Part shown: in pieces, positions 16,590 through 25,144 of the stretch | Layout: each line of letters starts with the position of its first letter | Numbering within the stretch: the stretch's first letter is position 1 | DNA from: Alistipes megaguti | Lineage (GTDB): Bacteria > Bacteroidota > Bacteroidia > Bacteroidales > Rikenellaceae | Reading direction: 5' to 3' | Length of the DNA stretch: 64,000 nucleotides | Assembly: GCF_900604385.1 (NCBI RefSeq) | Contig: NZ_LR027382.1 | Span: forward strand, 2,643,001 to 2,707,000 | Notes under the pieces: model-generated | What the model was told of the DNA's origin: nothing | Database searches by the model: none | Seen by the model: only the letters and a program-made list of their open reading frames with translations | Made by a program: the position numbers and the translations under genes

Positions 16590-18008
16590 ATGACTTCAAC
16601 CCATTCAAACGGCAGCCGCACCTACCTCTTTTCGATCGTCCTGGTGGCGATCATCGGAGGATTGCTTTTCGGTTACGATACGGCGGTGATCTCGGGTGCC
16701 GAGCAGGCGCTTGACCAGTTCTTCCGCACGGCAACCGATTTCACCTATACCTCGTGGCTGCACGGCTTCACGGCCTCGAGCGCCCTGGTCGGCTGCGTCA
16801 TCGGCGGTGCGATCTCGGGCGTGCTGGCTTCGCGCCTGGGCCGCAAGCGTTCGCTGATCGTGGCGGCCATCCTCTTCTTCCTCTCGGCCGTAGGGTCGTG
16901 GTGGCCCGAGAGCGGGATCCTGCCCTACGGCGAGGCTTCGCTGCCGCTGCTCGTCTTGTTCAACATCTACCGCATCATCGGAGGTGTGGGTGTCGGGCTG
17001 GCTTCGGCCCTCTGCCCGATGTACATCGCCGAGATCTCACCGGCCCGGATCCGCGGAACCCTCGTCTCGTGCAACCAGTTCGCCATCATCTTCGGCATGC
17101 TGGTGGTCTATTTCGTCAACTACCTGATCCGCAACAACCTCGGCGAGACGGCTGAAGCGATCCAGACAGCCATGGTCGAGATTGGCTGGCGGCGGATGTT
17201 CCTCTCGGAGGCCTATCCTGCGGGGGCATTCCTGCTGCTGATCCTGCTCGTTCCGGAGACGCCGCGCTTCCTGGCCCTCAAGGGCAAGGACGCGAAGGCC
17301 TTCGCGGTGCTCGAACGCATCAACGGCACGGCCGAGGCCCGTACGGTCCTTGCCGAGATCAAATCCACGGTCCACGAACGGCGCGAACGCCTCTTCTCCT
17401 ACGGCACGACGGTCATCATCATCGGCATCCTGCTGTCGTTCTTCCAGCAGGCCATCGGCATCAACGTCGTCCTCTATTATGCACCGCGGATCTTCGCCAA
17501 CATGGGCTTTTCGGGGGATGCCTCGATGCTGCAGACCGTTGTCATGGGGGTGGTCAACATTCTCTTCACGGTGGTGGCGATCTTCACGGTTGACCGTGTG
17601 GGGCGCAAGCCGCTGCTGATGATCGGTTCGACGGGGATGATGATCGGCATGGCGGCCCTGGCCGCTCTGTCGTTCACCGATTCGATCGGTATTGCGGCCC
17701 TGATTTTTATCATTCTCTATACGGCATCATTCATGATGTCGTGGGGCCCGATCTGCTGGGTGCTCATTTCGGAGATCTTCCCCAATACGATCCGCTCGCA
17801 GGCGGTGGCCATTGCCGTGGCGGCACAGTGGATCTCGAATTTTCTGGTTTCGGCGACCTTCCCCTCGCTGTGCGGCTGGAGTGTCGGCGGCACCTACTGC
17901 ATCTACGCGCTGATGTCGCTCCTGTCGGCCCTCTTCGTATGGCGCTGGGTTCCCGAAACCAAGGGCAAGACCCTCGAACAGATGTCGGCTCTCTGGCGCC
18001 GATCCTGA
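16590..18008 (+). CDS. xylE: MFS sugar:H+ symporter, probable xylose transporter
   Basis: A 472-residue sugar porter of the major facilitator superfamily with about 12 membrane helices. Family motifs are clear: GGLLFGYDTAVISGAEQAL in helix 1, RLGRKRS between helices 2 and 3, PMYIAEISPARIRGTLV, QQAIGINVVLYYAPRIF in helix 7 (sugar-binding QQxxGIN), DRVGRKPLL, and the C-terminal VPETKGKTLEQM. Position at the end of the xylose operon makes xylose the best substrate guess; related porters also carry glucose or arabinose. The 226 bases before it hold no gene. A strong bidirectional terminator follows at 18034-18068. Confidence 0.92.
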   Translation: MTSTHSNGSRTYLFSIVLVAIIGGLLFGYDTAVISGAEQALDQFFRTATDFTYTSWLHGFTASSALVGCVIGGAISGVLASRLGRKRSLIVAAILFFLSAVGSWWPESGILPYGEASLPLLVLFNIYRIIGGVGVGLASALCPMYIAEISPARIRGTLVSCNQFAIIFGMLVVYFVNYLIRNNLGETAEAIQTAMVEIGWRRMFLSEAYPAGAFLLLILLVPETPRFLALKGKDAKAFAVLERINGTAEARTVLAEIKSTVHERRERLFSYGTTVIIIGILLSFFQQAIGINVVLYYAPRIFANMGFSGDASMLQTVVMGVVNILFTVVAIFTVDRVGRKPLLMIGSTGMMIGMAALAALSFTDSIGIAALIFIILYTASFMMSWGPICWVLISEIFPNTIRSQAVAIAVAAQWISNFLVSATFPSLCGWSVGGTYCIYALMSLLSALFVWRWVPETKGKTLEQMSALWRRS

Positions 18009-18033
18009 TTCCGGGAGGTTGCGCCTTTGACGG

Positions 18034-18068
18034 AAAAGAGGTCACGATCTGCGATCGTGGCCTCTTTT
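18034..18068. terminator. Bidirectional terminator between convergent xylE and the barrel gene
   Basis: AAAAGAGG, one mismatch, CACGATC, loop TGC, GATCGTG, one mismatch, CCTCTTTT: a 15-pair stem ending in A and T runs on both sides, 25 bases from each stop codon. Confidence 0.9.
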
Positions 18069-18093
18069 ATTGTTCGCGCTCCTCGTGCGCCGG

Positions 18094-20403
18094 TCAATGC
18101 CCGAATCGCGAGGTGTCGACCTTCTGGTGCCTGCGCTCCTTGTAGCCGCCGAAACGGTAGGAGAAGTGGACGGTCGTGGTGCGCATGTGACGAAGCGCTC
18201 CCATGTCGAGCCACTGCCCGCGGTAGCGGACCTTTGTGTTGGGCGTGCCGCTGTCGAAGAGGTCGTTGCAGCGGACCGAAAGTGTCGCGCGGCCCCGGTC
18301 GAAGCTCCATTTCAGGGCGGCATCGGCCGATCCGAGGGGCTCGATGTCGAAGGTCCCCTGAATGGCCCCCGACTGGAAGAATCCGTTCACCTCGAGGTCG
18401 ATGGCGGGTTTGCGGCTCAGGTGGAGGGTGTTCATGAGCCGTGCGATGCCGACCCATTTCGAGCGGTCGAACGACATGTCGTGGAACCGATCACATCGTT
18501 GCCGCATCCGCATCCCCGTAAGTGTCAGCCGCGAGTCGAGCCATTGTCCGATCCGCAGCGGGAGGACGGCATTGGCACCCCACTGCCGGTTGAAGTTCCA
18601 GTTGAGCGACTGGTAGATCAGCGCCAGTCGGTCGGAGGCCTGCCAGGCGGCCTGCACGAAGTAGTCGGGGCGTTCGTTCCAGAAGAGGACGAAGATGTAT
18701 TTCTGGCGGTAGATGTAGACGGCCTGCGCCTCATAGCTGCGCGAGGGGCGGAGTCCCGACGTGCCGTGGATCTCCGAATAGCCGTCGATGTAGGAGACGG
18801 CCCCCTGCATCTCCCAATACGAGGGATACGCCTTGTCCGACGAGAAGTTCAGCTGGAGGATATGCCGTTCGGAGGGCATCCAGTTCAGCGACGCCTGCGG
18901 ATACAACGACCAGTTCTCGTAGTCGCCCAGCCGGTAATACTCCCCGGCGAGCGAGGCCGAGAAGCTCACGTGTCCGAACTGCCGTCCGAAGCCGGCATAG
19001 AGATTTCCGGTATATTCGTCGAGGCGTGCGTCGGTGTCCGAGGTTGCGGGCGCACCTTCCAGAACGGTGTAATGCTGCCAGTCGTGCGAACGGGCAAAGG
19101 CAAAGGCCCCGCCGGCCGTCAGTTCCCAGCCCGACGTGAAGGTGTGCCGCTCGTCGGCCGTCACGTTCAGCCGGTCGATGCGCTGCCCCGAGCCGACGTC
19201 GAAGGCCGTCGCCTCCCGGTCGGTATAGCGGTTTTCGAGCCGCGACTGTTCGGGGTTGTTGTAATGGGTGTAGTCGAGCCCCAGATCGAGCCCGAATGCC
19301 GAGATGTAGCGCAGCGCGAGATTGTGCAGCGACCGGTCGCTCCGTACCTTCGAGAGGGATTCGACGTAAGATCCCGTCGAATGGGAGAGGCCGTCGGTAT
19401 TGGGTGAGAAGGAGGCGGTGTAGGCGGCGCTCAGGCGTCCCCGCTGCTTCGGAGCATACTCGACGGCAGCCCGGAGCTGATGGCTCCACCCCTCGTCAGT
19501 CATCCATTCATCCTGCCGAATGTCGTACTGCCGCTCCTCGAAGGTGTGCAGCGAACGCAGGTCGAAACTCGACAGCTCCTTGCTCCGGGCGGCCGAGTAG
19601 GTGACGTCGGCCGACCATCGGGGCGACGTGAGGACGAAATTCCCTCCGGCATCGTAGGTATCGTACCAGCGGTTCGTGTAGTTGGCGTGGACTTCGCCCG
19701 AGAAGGCCGTCTCGTGGCTGCGGCGCAACACGACGTTGATCGCCGCCCCGCGGACGTGGTACTGCGGCGGGGTGCTGTACATCACCTCGGCCTTTTCCAC
19801 CCGGTCGATCGGCGTCGAACGCAGCAGCGTGGCCAGCTGCTCGGCGGTCATCGTCGAGGGGCGTCCGTTCAGGATCACCGTGACGGACGAGGCTCCGGCC
19901 AGGGTCAGTGCACCCTCCTGCTCCGTAACACCCGGCAACCGCGTCAGGGCCTCATAGGCGTTGTTGACGGCCTGTCCTTCGATCAGCCGTCCGAGGTCGT
20001 ACGAGAGCCGTCCCTGCTCAACCTTCACGACGGGACGCTCGCCCTGGACCACTACGGCATCGACCTTCGTGGTCTCCTCTTCGAGTCGGATCGTGCCCAG
20101 ATCCGCCCGGTCGGACTCGATCGCGTGCATTTTGTAGGCGAGGTGCTGAATCTGCAACCGGTAGGGACGCACGGCGGAGCGGAGCTCGAACCGTCCGTCC
20201 GCCCCCGAGGCGACGGCATCCAGATAGACCGAGTCGAGGTTGAACAGCACGACGGCCGCTCCGGCGACCGGGGCATCCGACGCATCGACCAGGCGACCGC
20301 GGATCACGCCGTCGGAAGGGGTGATGGTTTGGGCTTCGGCGGGGGCGAATGCCAGCAGGATCGCCACCGGAATCAGGAGTGTGTACAGTAAGGTATTCTT
20401 CAT
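18094..20403 (-). CDS. TonB-dependent-receptor-like outer-membrane beta-barrel protein
   Basis: The start is set at 20403 because it begins a good signal peptide (MKNTLLYTLLIPVAILLAFA, cleavage after AEA), giving 769 residues; the open frame runs further upstream through non-coding sequence. Next is a carboxypeptidase-regulatory-like beta domain (VIRGRLVDASDAPVAGAAVV, about 30-115), a plug-like domain (ALTRLPGVTEQEG, then VILNGRP, about 130-230), and a long barrel of the OMP_b-brl_3 type ending in HFSYRFGGYKE and a short tail. These proteins are non-SusC members of the TonB receptor fold, often without known substrate. No clear TonB box was seen. It is a single-gene unit with its own -7 element at 20437-20444. 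Confidence 0.85.
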   Translation of the reverse strand: MKNTLLYTLLIPVAILLAFAPAEAQTITPSDGVIRGRLVDASDAPVAGAAVVLFNLDSVYLDAVASGADGRFELRSAVRPYRLQIQHLAYKMHAIESDRADLGTIRLEEETTKVDAVVVQGERPVVKVEQGRLSYDLGRLIEGQAVNNAYEALTRLPGVTEQEGALTLAGASSVTVILNGRPSTMTAEQLATLLRSTPIDRVEKAEVMYSTPPQYHVRGAAINVVLRRSHETAFSGEVHANYTNRWYDTYDAGGNFVLTSPRWSADVTYSAARSKELSSFDLRSLHTFEERQYDIRQDEWMTDEGWSHQLRAAVEYAPKQRGRLSAAYTASFSPNTDGLSHSTGSYVESLSKVRSDRSLHNLALRYISAFGLDLGLDYTHYNNPEQSRLENRYTDREATAFDVGSGQRIDRLNVTADERHTFTSGWELTAGGAFAFARSHDWQHYTVLEGAPATSDTDARLDEYTGNLYAGFGRQFGHVSFSASLAGEYYRLGDYENWSLYPQASLNWMPSERHILQLNFSSDKAYPSYWEMQGAVSYIDGYSEIHGTSGLRPSRSYEAQAVYIYRQKYIFVLFWNERPDYFVQAAWQASDRLALIYQSLNWNFNRQWGANAVLPLRIGQWLDSRLTLTGMRMRQRCDRFHDMSFDRSKWVGIARLMNTLHLSRKPAIDLEVNGFFQSGAIQGTFDIEPLGSADAALKWSFDRGRATLSVRCNDLFDSGTPNTKVRYRGQWLDMGALRHMRTTTVHFSYRFGGYKERRHQKVDTSRFGH

Positions 20404-20436
20404 GACTTTGCGATTTCGAAGGGTTGCTTCGTAATG

Positions 20437-20444
20437 CAAAATTA
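20437..20444 (-). promoter_or_regulatory. -7 element of the barrel gene
   Basis: TAATTTTG on the minus strand fits TAnnTTTG, 33 bases upstream of the ATG at 20403. The -33 element is unclear. Confidence 0.5.
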
Positions 20445-20654
20445 CGCATGAAAGCACCTTTCCGATACAGATGAAATCTTGTTTGCCAGATTGCAACTTA
20501 TTGATATACAACGATAGTTTCCTGAAAAATCTTGCTTGTCCTCCATAGTTTCTTGTTTCCGGCACGCAGATACCTTTGCAAACACCCATTCGGCAAACGA
20601 TACTGAAAAGATGACAGTTTCCGGGCTGGATCCGGATCCCGTTTGCGCATGCGG

Positions 20655-20685
20655 ATTGGCGCAATGAGAATTTTTACTATCTTTG
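20655..20685 (+). promoter_or_regulatory. Promoter of the lipoprotein gene at 20722
   Basis: TATCTTTG at 20678-20685 with ATTG at 20655-20658 as a near-consensus -33 element, 19 bases apart. It rules out the upstream in-frame ATG at 20683, which lies inside the promoter. Confidence 0.6.
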
Positions 20686-20721
20686 CTCTTCGGCTACAAA
20701 ACCTGTAAAAACGAAAAACAG

Positions 20722-21459
20722 ATGATGAGAAGCGTGTTTTTACCGATCCTCGTGTCGGCATTTGTGATGACGGCGGCCTCGTGTTCGAAGGATGAAACCC
20801 CGGGAGATCCCGAGGGAACTGCCATACTGAACATGTACAACGAGCAGAACGGAAAGACGATCCTGGACGATTCGGACATCTATATCAACGATGCCGGGAA
20901 CTTCATCAGCCCGTCGAGTTGCCAACTCTTCATGCTGGGTGCCCGCTCGGGTCTCGGGGCCGTAGATGTCTCGACGCTGCAGAATCCCGCGCCGGAGGTG
21001 GCAGTGATGAAGGGTTACGGCTATGTGGCCGTGCGGGGCGTTACGGGGCGCGTATTCCCGTCGCACAACGTGGCACTGCCGCTCGATCCCGACCTCAACG
21101 TGAATTACCTCAAATTCTACGTCATGGACAACATCGAGGATGCCGAGCGCGGGACGCTGGGCGCCGTAGTGAAATTCGTCATCGAAAAACCCCGCAATTA
21201 CTGGTTGCCCGAATGGAACTCGACGCCCTACCGGTTGGATTACTCCTCGAAGAGTCTTGGTGAGGAGGTCTCGGTACCGCTGCCCGACGAGAACTTCGAG
21301 GTCGAACTCGATAGTAACAACGACCTGACGTGCGAGAAGCAGGGCCGTAACCTGGTCTTCAAACTGCTCGACTGGCCGTTGTATGACTCCGGCTATTACA
21401 CCCTGCGGCTGCGTGTGGGCGAGAGCTATACGCAGGTTCGCATGGAGGTGATTCATTGA
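20722..21459 (+). CDS. Lipoprotein, possibly DUF5036 family
   Basis: The start at 20722 is chosen because the -7 element covers the earlier ATG, and because the lipoprotein signal then begins correctly (MMRSVFLPILV, lipobox AASC at about residue 21). The mature part of about 225 residues starts TAILNMYNEQNGKTILDDSD, then IYINDAGNF, a beginning that I associate with the DUF5036 lipoproteins of Bacteroidota; that match is from memory and unsure. It is probably anchored in the outer membrane, function unknown. It is divergent from the barrel gene at 18094-20403 and convergent with the TPR/HTH gene, whose stop is 7 bases away. Confidence 0.65.
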   Translation: MMRSVFLPILVSAFVMTAASCSKDETPGDPEGTAILNMYNEQNGKTILDDSDIYINDAGNFISPSSCQLFMLGARSGLGAVDVSTLQNPAPEVAVMKGYGYVAVRGVTGRVFPSHNVALPLDPDLNVNYLKFYVMDNIEDAERGTLGAVVKFVIEKPRNYWLPEWNSTPYRLDYSSKSLGEEVSVPLPDENFEVELDSNNDLTCEKQGRNLVFKLLDWPLYDSGYYTLRLRVGESYTQVRMEVIH

Positions 21460-21466
21460 TTGGCAT

Positions 21467-23191
21467 TCAGGTGAAGAACCCGAGCAGCCGGTCGCGGTCT
21501 GCGGCCGAAGAGTCGGTAATGCGGCGTTTGAGTTTCGACTTGAGGGTGTAGACGCCGTTGAGCGACATGTCGAGCATGACGCAGATCTCCTGCGGCGAGA
21601 ATCCGGCAATGACCAGCGCCGCGAAGTCGTAGTTCCGCTCCGTCCAGCCGGGAAACTGTTCGCGCAGAAGCGTGACGGCCCGGTCGCTGTAGAGGTCAGC
21701 CATATCGACCACGTCGGCCAGCATGGCGGGGCTCAGCGCCAGTTCGCGCATTTTGGACATCAGGCGTTCACCTTCGCCGTAGGTGTAGTACGTGGCGGCA
21801 ATGTCGCGCACGGCGGCCATGCGGCCCTCCAGAACGCGCTTTACGGCCGCCTCGCGGGCATTGGAGGCGTCGAGTCGTGAGGTGAGGCTGTCGTGCGACT
21901 CGCGGTAGGAGTCGACGAGGGCCAGCGACTCGCTGAGCTGCTCGTCGCGGCGGCGCAATTTGCGGCGGTAGGCCACGACGACCGTTCCGGCCGCCACGAC
22001 GACCAACGCCGCCGCCAGCACCGTAATCCATACCCGGTAGCGCAGCGATGCCTCGCGCAGCGCCACCTCGTTGGCCGTGCGGAACCGTCGTTCGAGTTCG
22101 GCCACCTGCGCCCCGCGCTGCACCTCGAAGAGCGAATCCTTCACCGTGACATACCGTCTCATGTAGTCGTAGGCCCGGGCGTCGTCGCCCTGGTCGTGGT
22201 AGATCTCGGCAGCCAGGTCGAACAGCCCGACATCTCCCTGATGGAACGTATCCCGGTCGGCCAGCGATTCTTCGATATAGCGGCGGGCCGAATCGAGCTG
22301 GCCGTCGCGCTGGAAGATGATGGCCGAGGCCACGTCGTAGAACGACCTCCCGGTATCCTCCGACGAGGCCGAGCCGTACGAAAGCGGCGCACGGCGGATC
22401 ACCTCAAGATCGATCCCCTTGCGGGCCTCCAGCAGCTGCTCGGGGGTCCAGTCGTCGAGATAGGTGTGGAAGATGAGATTCTGCAGGCGGATTTGCTGGG
22501 CGAAGTAGCGAAACTGAATGGTGTCGGCCGCCTCGACCAGCGGCTCGAGTGTCTCGACGGCCTTCGTGTAATCCCCGTTGGCACAGTACGACGAGGCCAG
22601 CATGAATCGGCTGTATCCCTCCTGCTCCGTGTTGCCGTTGGCACGGGCGGCCTCGACGGCCTTCGCGAAGGGCTCCACGGCATCGTATCCCTGTTTGAAA
22701 TAGAGCAGTCCCAGCGTGTGGTAGACGGCCACGAGCAGCGTCTCGGTCCCCCGCCGCAGCGAATCGTCGGACTGTCCGGCAGCCAGAGCCTTCTCGGCCA
22801 GAATCGCTGCCTGCGTGTAGCCCCGGATTCCCTCCTCCAGGTTGCCTGTCGTGACGTGCGCCTGGGCGTAGGTGTACCACGCCACGGCCCGTTCGCCCGC
22901 CGAACCGTGACGGTCGAAATAGCCGATTCCCCGCATGAGATGCTGCTGCCCCGCCAGCGTATCGCCCGATGCAACCTCCGCCAGTCCCGAGATCAGCGTC
23001 CATCGGGCCCGGTCGTCGCGGCTGAGCCGTTCGGGATCGATCTGCCGGAGAAGCCGCCGTGCACTGTCGGGGTGTTCGACTGCCAGAAAGTTGTCGACCT
23101 TCCACTCCGCCTTTTTCCGGGGCGTCGTGCAGGCCGTGGCCGCGAGTGCCGCGACGATCAGCATCCACCCTGCCAGTCCTCTTCCGCTCAT
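21467..23191 (-). CDS. Membrane TPR protein with C-terminal helix-turn-helix regulator domain
   Basis: The start at 23191 gives a lipoprotein-like signal (MSGRGLAGWMLIVAALAATA then C) and an ATGA overlap with the upstream DUF2284 stop, so the longer frame is rejected; 574 residues. Residues about 30-390 are TPR-like repeats (for example GERAVAWYTYAQAHVTTGNL). A membrane helix follows near residue 400 (RVWITVLAAALVVVAAGTVV), then a coiled region, then a C-terminal HTH of the LuxR/sigma-4 style (FSPQEICVMLDMSLNGVYTL, then KSKLKRRI). This architecture is common in Bacteroidota regulators that sense a periplasmic signal and bind DNA inside. Its target is unknown. Confidence 0.82.
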   Translation of the reverse strand: MSGRGLAGWMLIVAALAATACTTPRKKAEWKVDNFLAVEHPDSARRLLRQIDPERLSRDDRARWTLISGLAEVASGDTLAGQQHLMRGIGYFDRHGSAGERAVAWYTYAQAHVTTGNLEEGIRGYTQAAILAEKALAAGQSDDSLRRGTETLLVAVYHTLGLLYFKQGYDAVEPFAKAVEAARANGNTEQEGYSRFMLASSYCANGDYTKAVETLEPLVEAADTIQFRYFAQQIRLQNLIFHTYLDDWTPEQLLEARKGIDLEVIRRAPLSYGSASSEDTGRSFYDVASAIIFQRDGQLDSARRYIEESLADRDTFHQGDVGLFDLAAEIYHDQGDDARAYDYMRRYVTVKDSLFEVQRGAQVAELERRFRTANEVALREASLRYRVWITVLAAALVVVAAGTVVVAYRRKLRRRDEQLSESLALVDSYRESHDSLTSRLDASNAREAAVKRVLEGRMAAVRDIAATYYTYGEGERLMSKMRELALSPAMLADVVDMADLYSDRAVTLLREQFPGWTERNYDFAALVIAGFSPQEICVMLDMSLNGVYTLKSKLKRRITDSSAADRDRLLGFFT

Positions 23192-23775
23192 CGCTCCTGC
23201 TGATATTTCGTCAGATCGATCTGCCCGGCGTTGTGGAAGAATCCGCTCACCAGCGTCAGATATTCGGGCATCCGGTCCCCCTCGCCCCACCGCAGCGGAA
23301 TGCCCATCAGCTCCTCTGTCGTGCGCCCGAGGTCGAACCCGCACGCTTCGAGCGAGGGCCTCACCCACTCCGGATGGCGGCACGGCCGGCCTTCCGGCCG
23401 CGTGCAGCTCCCCTCCGGACAGTAGAGACACCGCCCGGCGTAGGCAAAGGCCCGGCCGCCGAAGCGCCGCTCCAGATCAAGCAGCATCCGTTCGTGGCGC
23501 ACCCGCTCGGGACGCAGCAGCCGTTCGGTCTCCGAGAGGAGCATTGCGCTCTGTAGCGGCGTGACCTTCGTGGCGATGATCAGTGCCGTGCGGTATCCCG
23601 AGAGGTACTCTTCGACGTTGAATTCGAAGGGCGGACAGGCCCAGCTGCGGCCGTAGTTGGGGCAGGCGCGGCAGCAGACCGCAAATCGCCGGGCATCGCG
23701 ATAGACGGCGATGTATTCATCGGCGGGCAGCGAGACGGTGTAGTCCCGCGAGGTGTATTCCGGAGAGGCGTTCAT
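23188..23775 (-). CDS. DUF2284 cysteine-rich metal-binding protein
   Basis: A 195-residue cytoplasmic protein with the DUF2284 pattern. Cysteine groups are seen at about residues 34-50 (CCRACPNYGRSWACPPFEF) and about 118-140 (CLYCPEGSCTRPEGRPCRHP), followed by PEWVRPSLEACGFD. Proteins of this family are predicted metal or iron-sulfur proteins and are often found near methyltransferase or metal genes; no activity is established. The gene is translationally coupled to the TPR/HTH regulator (ATGA overlap), so the two probably work together. The -7 element at 23780-23787 lies only five bases before the ATG, suggesting a leaderless transcript. Confidence 0.85.
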   Translation of the reverse strand: MNASPEYTSRDYTVSLPADEYIAVYRDARRFAVCCRACPNYGRSWACPPFEFNVEEYLSGYRTALIIATKVTPLQSAMLLSETERLLRPERVRHERMLLDLERRFGGRAFAYAGRCLYCPEGSCTRPEGRPCRHPEWVRPSLEACGFDLGRTTEELMGIPLRWGEGDRMPEYLTLVSGFFHNAGQIDLTKYQQER

Positions 23776-23779
23776 AGGG

Positions 23780-23787
23780 CAAAGATA
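23780..23787 (-). promoter_or_regulatory. -7 element of the DUF2284 gene
   Basis: TATCTTTG on the minus strand, five bases from the start codon. Transcription would begin at or next to the ATG. Confidence 0.55.
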
Positions 23788-23842
23788 CGAAAAAGCCGGG
23801 AGTCAGGGACTTCCCGGCCGGAAATTTTGTCGATCGCCATTC

Positions 23843-23882
23843 TCAAAAAAAGACCTCAGGCAGTACGGGATCTGCCTGAGGT
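23843..23882 (-). terminator. Terminator of the DUF1893-to-DUF362 operon
   Basis: The 11-bp perfect stem ACCTCAGGCAG / CTGCCTGAGGT (23853-23863 with 23872-23882, 8-base loop) is followed on the minus strand by TCTTTTTTGAG. Confidence 0.85.
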
Positions 23883-23974
23883 TTCGCAACGTGGTGTTCA
23901 GGATTCGATGGCTTTCCGACAGCCTCCGGAAAGGCGTTGCCGTTCCCATCCCGGGAGGGGCTCCGCCTTGCGTT

Positions 23975-24109
23975 TCAGCGGTAGACATCGCCGATGCGCA
24001 GCAGCGAATCGTTGTCCGCGTCGAGTCCGGCGCGAGTTGATGCTTCGGCCCGGAGCAGGGCGTAACGGGTCTGTTCGGCCCGATTGCCGAGGGGGACACC
24101 CTCCAGTGC
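23975..24109 (-). pseudogene. Remnant of a TPR-type regulator gene
   Basis: The minus-strand frame ending at the TGA at 23975 reads ALEGVPLGNRAEQTRYALLR, then AEASTRAGLDADNDSLLRIG. This matches the consensus of the first TPR unit in Bacteroidota membrane TPR/HTH regulators (RYALLLAQARxK, then TxDSLIxIA). No start codon or continuation is present, so it looks like a decayed piece of such a gene, the same class as the intact gene at 21467-23191. The similarity is judged by eye. Confidence 0.4.
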
Positions 24110-24158
24110 TCCGGAATCTCTTCCCGAAGCGCAGCCTTCCTGAAGCGGGGACACTCCC

Positions 24159-25142
24159 CTACTTTTTGTCCAGATCGACCAGTTCGTACTGCTGCGAACC
24201 GATTCCCAGCTCCTCGGCATGTTCGAGGGTGTGGATGCCGTGGCGCGACTCCATGCGCTCGATCAGATGAACCTTGCCCTCATCCTCCGAGGCATAGACC
24301 AGATCGACACACGCCTTGTCCAGCGCTACGGGATCCAGCGAGGCGAGGATGCCGATGTCGCCCATGCGGGGCGGTTCGGGATTGGAGTCGTAGTCGCAGT
24401 CGACCGAGAGGTTGTTCATCACGCTGATGTAGAGGATGCGGTCGCCGCAGTGGTCGACGATGGCCTTGGCGGCCTCGGCCATCGACTCCAGGAAGTCGTC
24501 CTGCGCGGGCAGATCGCCCCAGACCTTGTTCAGATCGGTGGTCTTGCCGGCCGAGTGAATCCAGGCCTTGCCGGCCGAGGAGGCGATGCCGATCGAGATG
24601 TTCTTGATGGCGCCGCCGAACCCGCCCATGGCGTGGCCCTTGAAGTGTGAAAGGACAACCACGAAGTCGTAGTCCATGAAGTGTGAGCCAACGATATCGT
24701 AGGCCAGGTGTCGGCCCCCTTCGACGGGCAGCCGCACCTCACCTTCGGCATCCATGATGTCGACCGGGGCGATGGCCGTGAATCCGTGGTCGGCGGCGGC
24801 CTTCAGATGGTCGGCCGTCGAGGCGCGGCCTCCGCCGTAGGCGGTGTTGCACTCGACGATCGTGGCGCCCGTCGAACGGACGAGATCGCCGATCAGGGCG
24901 GGTTTGAGGTAGTTGTTGCCGCCGGGTTCGCCGGTCGAGAGTTTCACGGCGATCTTTTTGCCCGAGGCCTTGCGGCCGAGGGCTTCGTAGACGGCCCTGA
25001 GCCCTTCGGGCGAGATATCGCGCGTCATGTAGACCTTGGCGGGGGCTTTTGCCCCCTCCTTCTTTTCGGACGAAGCAGCGCAGCCGGAACCTGCGGCCGC
25101 AAACTGCAGGAGAAGCGTTAACATACAGATTTTCCGAATCAT
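24159..25142 (-). CDS. DUF362 domain lipoprotein
   Basis: The start at 25142 gives a signal peptide with a plausible lipobox (AAGSGC, about residue 20) and a two-base gap after the upstream stop; 327 residues. The mature part is a single DUF362 domain: VKLSTGEPGGNNYLKPALIG, ATIVECNTAYGGGRAST, then VVLSHFKGHAMGGFGGAIKN, ISIGIASSAGK and IGILASLDPVALDKACVDLV. Many DUF362 proteins carry an extra ferredoxin domain; this one does not. The molecular function of the family is not established. Export plus position at the end of an operon with a TonB receptor and an ECF S component suggests a periplasmic role in handling the imported compound. Confidence 0.85.
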   Translation of the reverse strand: MIRKICMLTLLLQFAAAGSGCAASSEKKEGAKAPAKVYMTRDISPEGLRAVYEALGRKASGKKIAVKLSTGEPGGNNYLKPALIGDLVRSTGATIVECNTAYGGGRASTADHLKAAADHGFTAIAPVDIMDAEGEVRLPVEGGRHLAYDIVGSHFMDYDFVVVLSHFKGHAMGGFGGAIKNISIGIASSAGKAWIHSAGKTTDLNKVWGDLPAQDDFLESMAEAAKAIVDHCGDRILYISVMNNLSVDCDYDSNPEPPRMGDIGILASLDPVALDKACVDLVYASEDEGKVHLIERMESRHGIHTLEHAEELGIGSQQYELVDLDKK

Positions 25143-25144
25143 GG

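Larger units (their letters stand above)
20404..20721. other. Divergent promoter region
   Basis: About 318 bases between the barrel gene and the lipoprotein gene. It holds -7 elements for both directions (20437-20444 minus, 20678-20685 plus). No other structure was found. Confidence 0.65.
23776..24158. other. Intergenic region between the DUF362 and DUF2284 genes
   Basis: It holds the DUF2284 -7 element, a 7-bp GCCGGGA stem (23795-23818), the DUF362 operon terminator (23843-23882), and a short decayed TPR-regulator fragment (23975-24109). Nothing else was seen. Confidence 0.6.
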
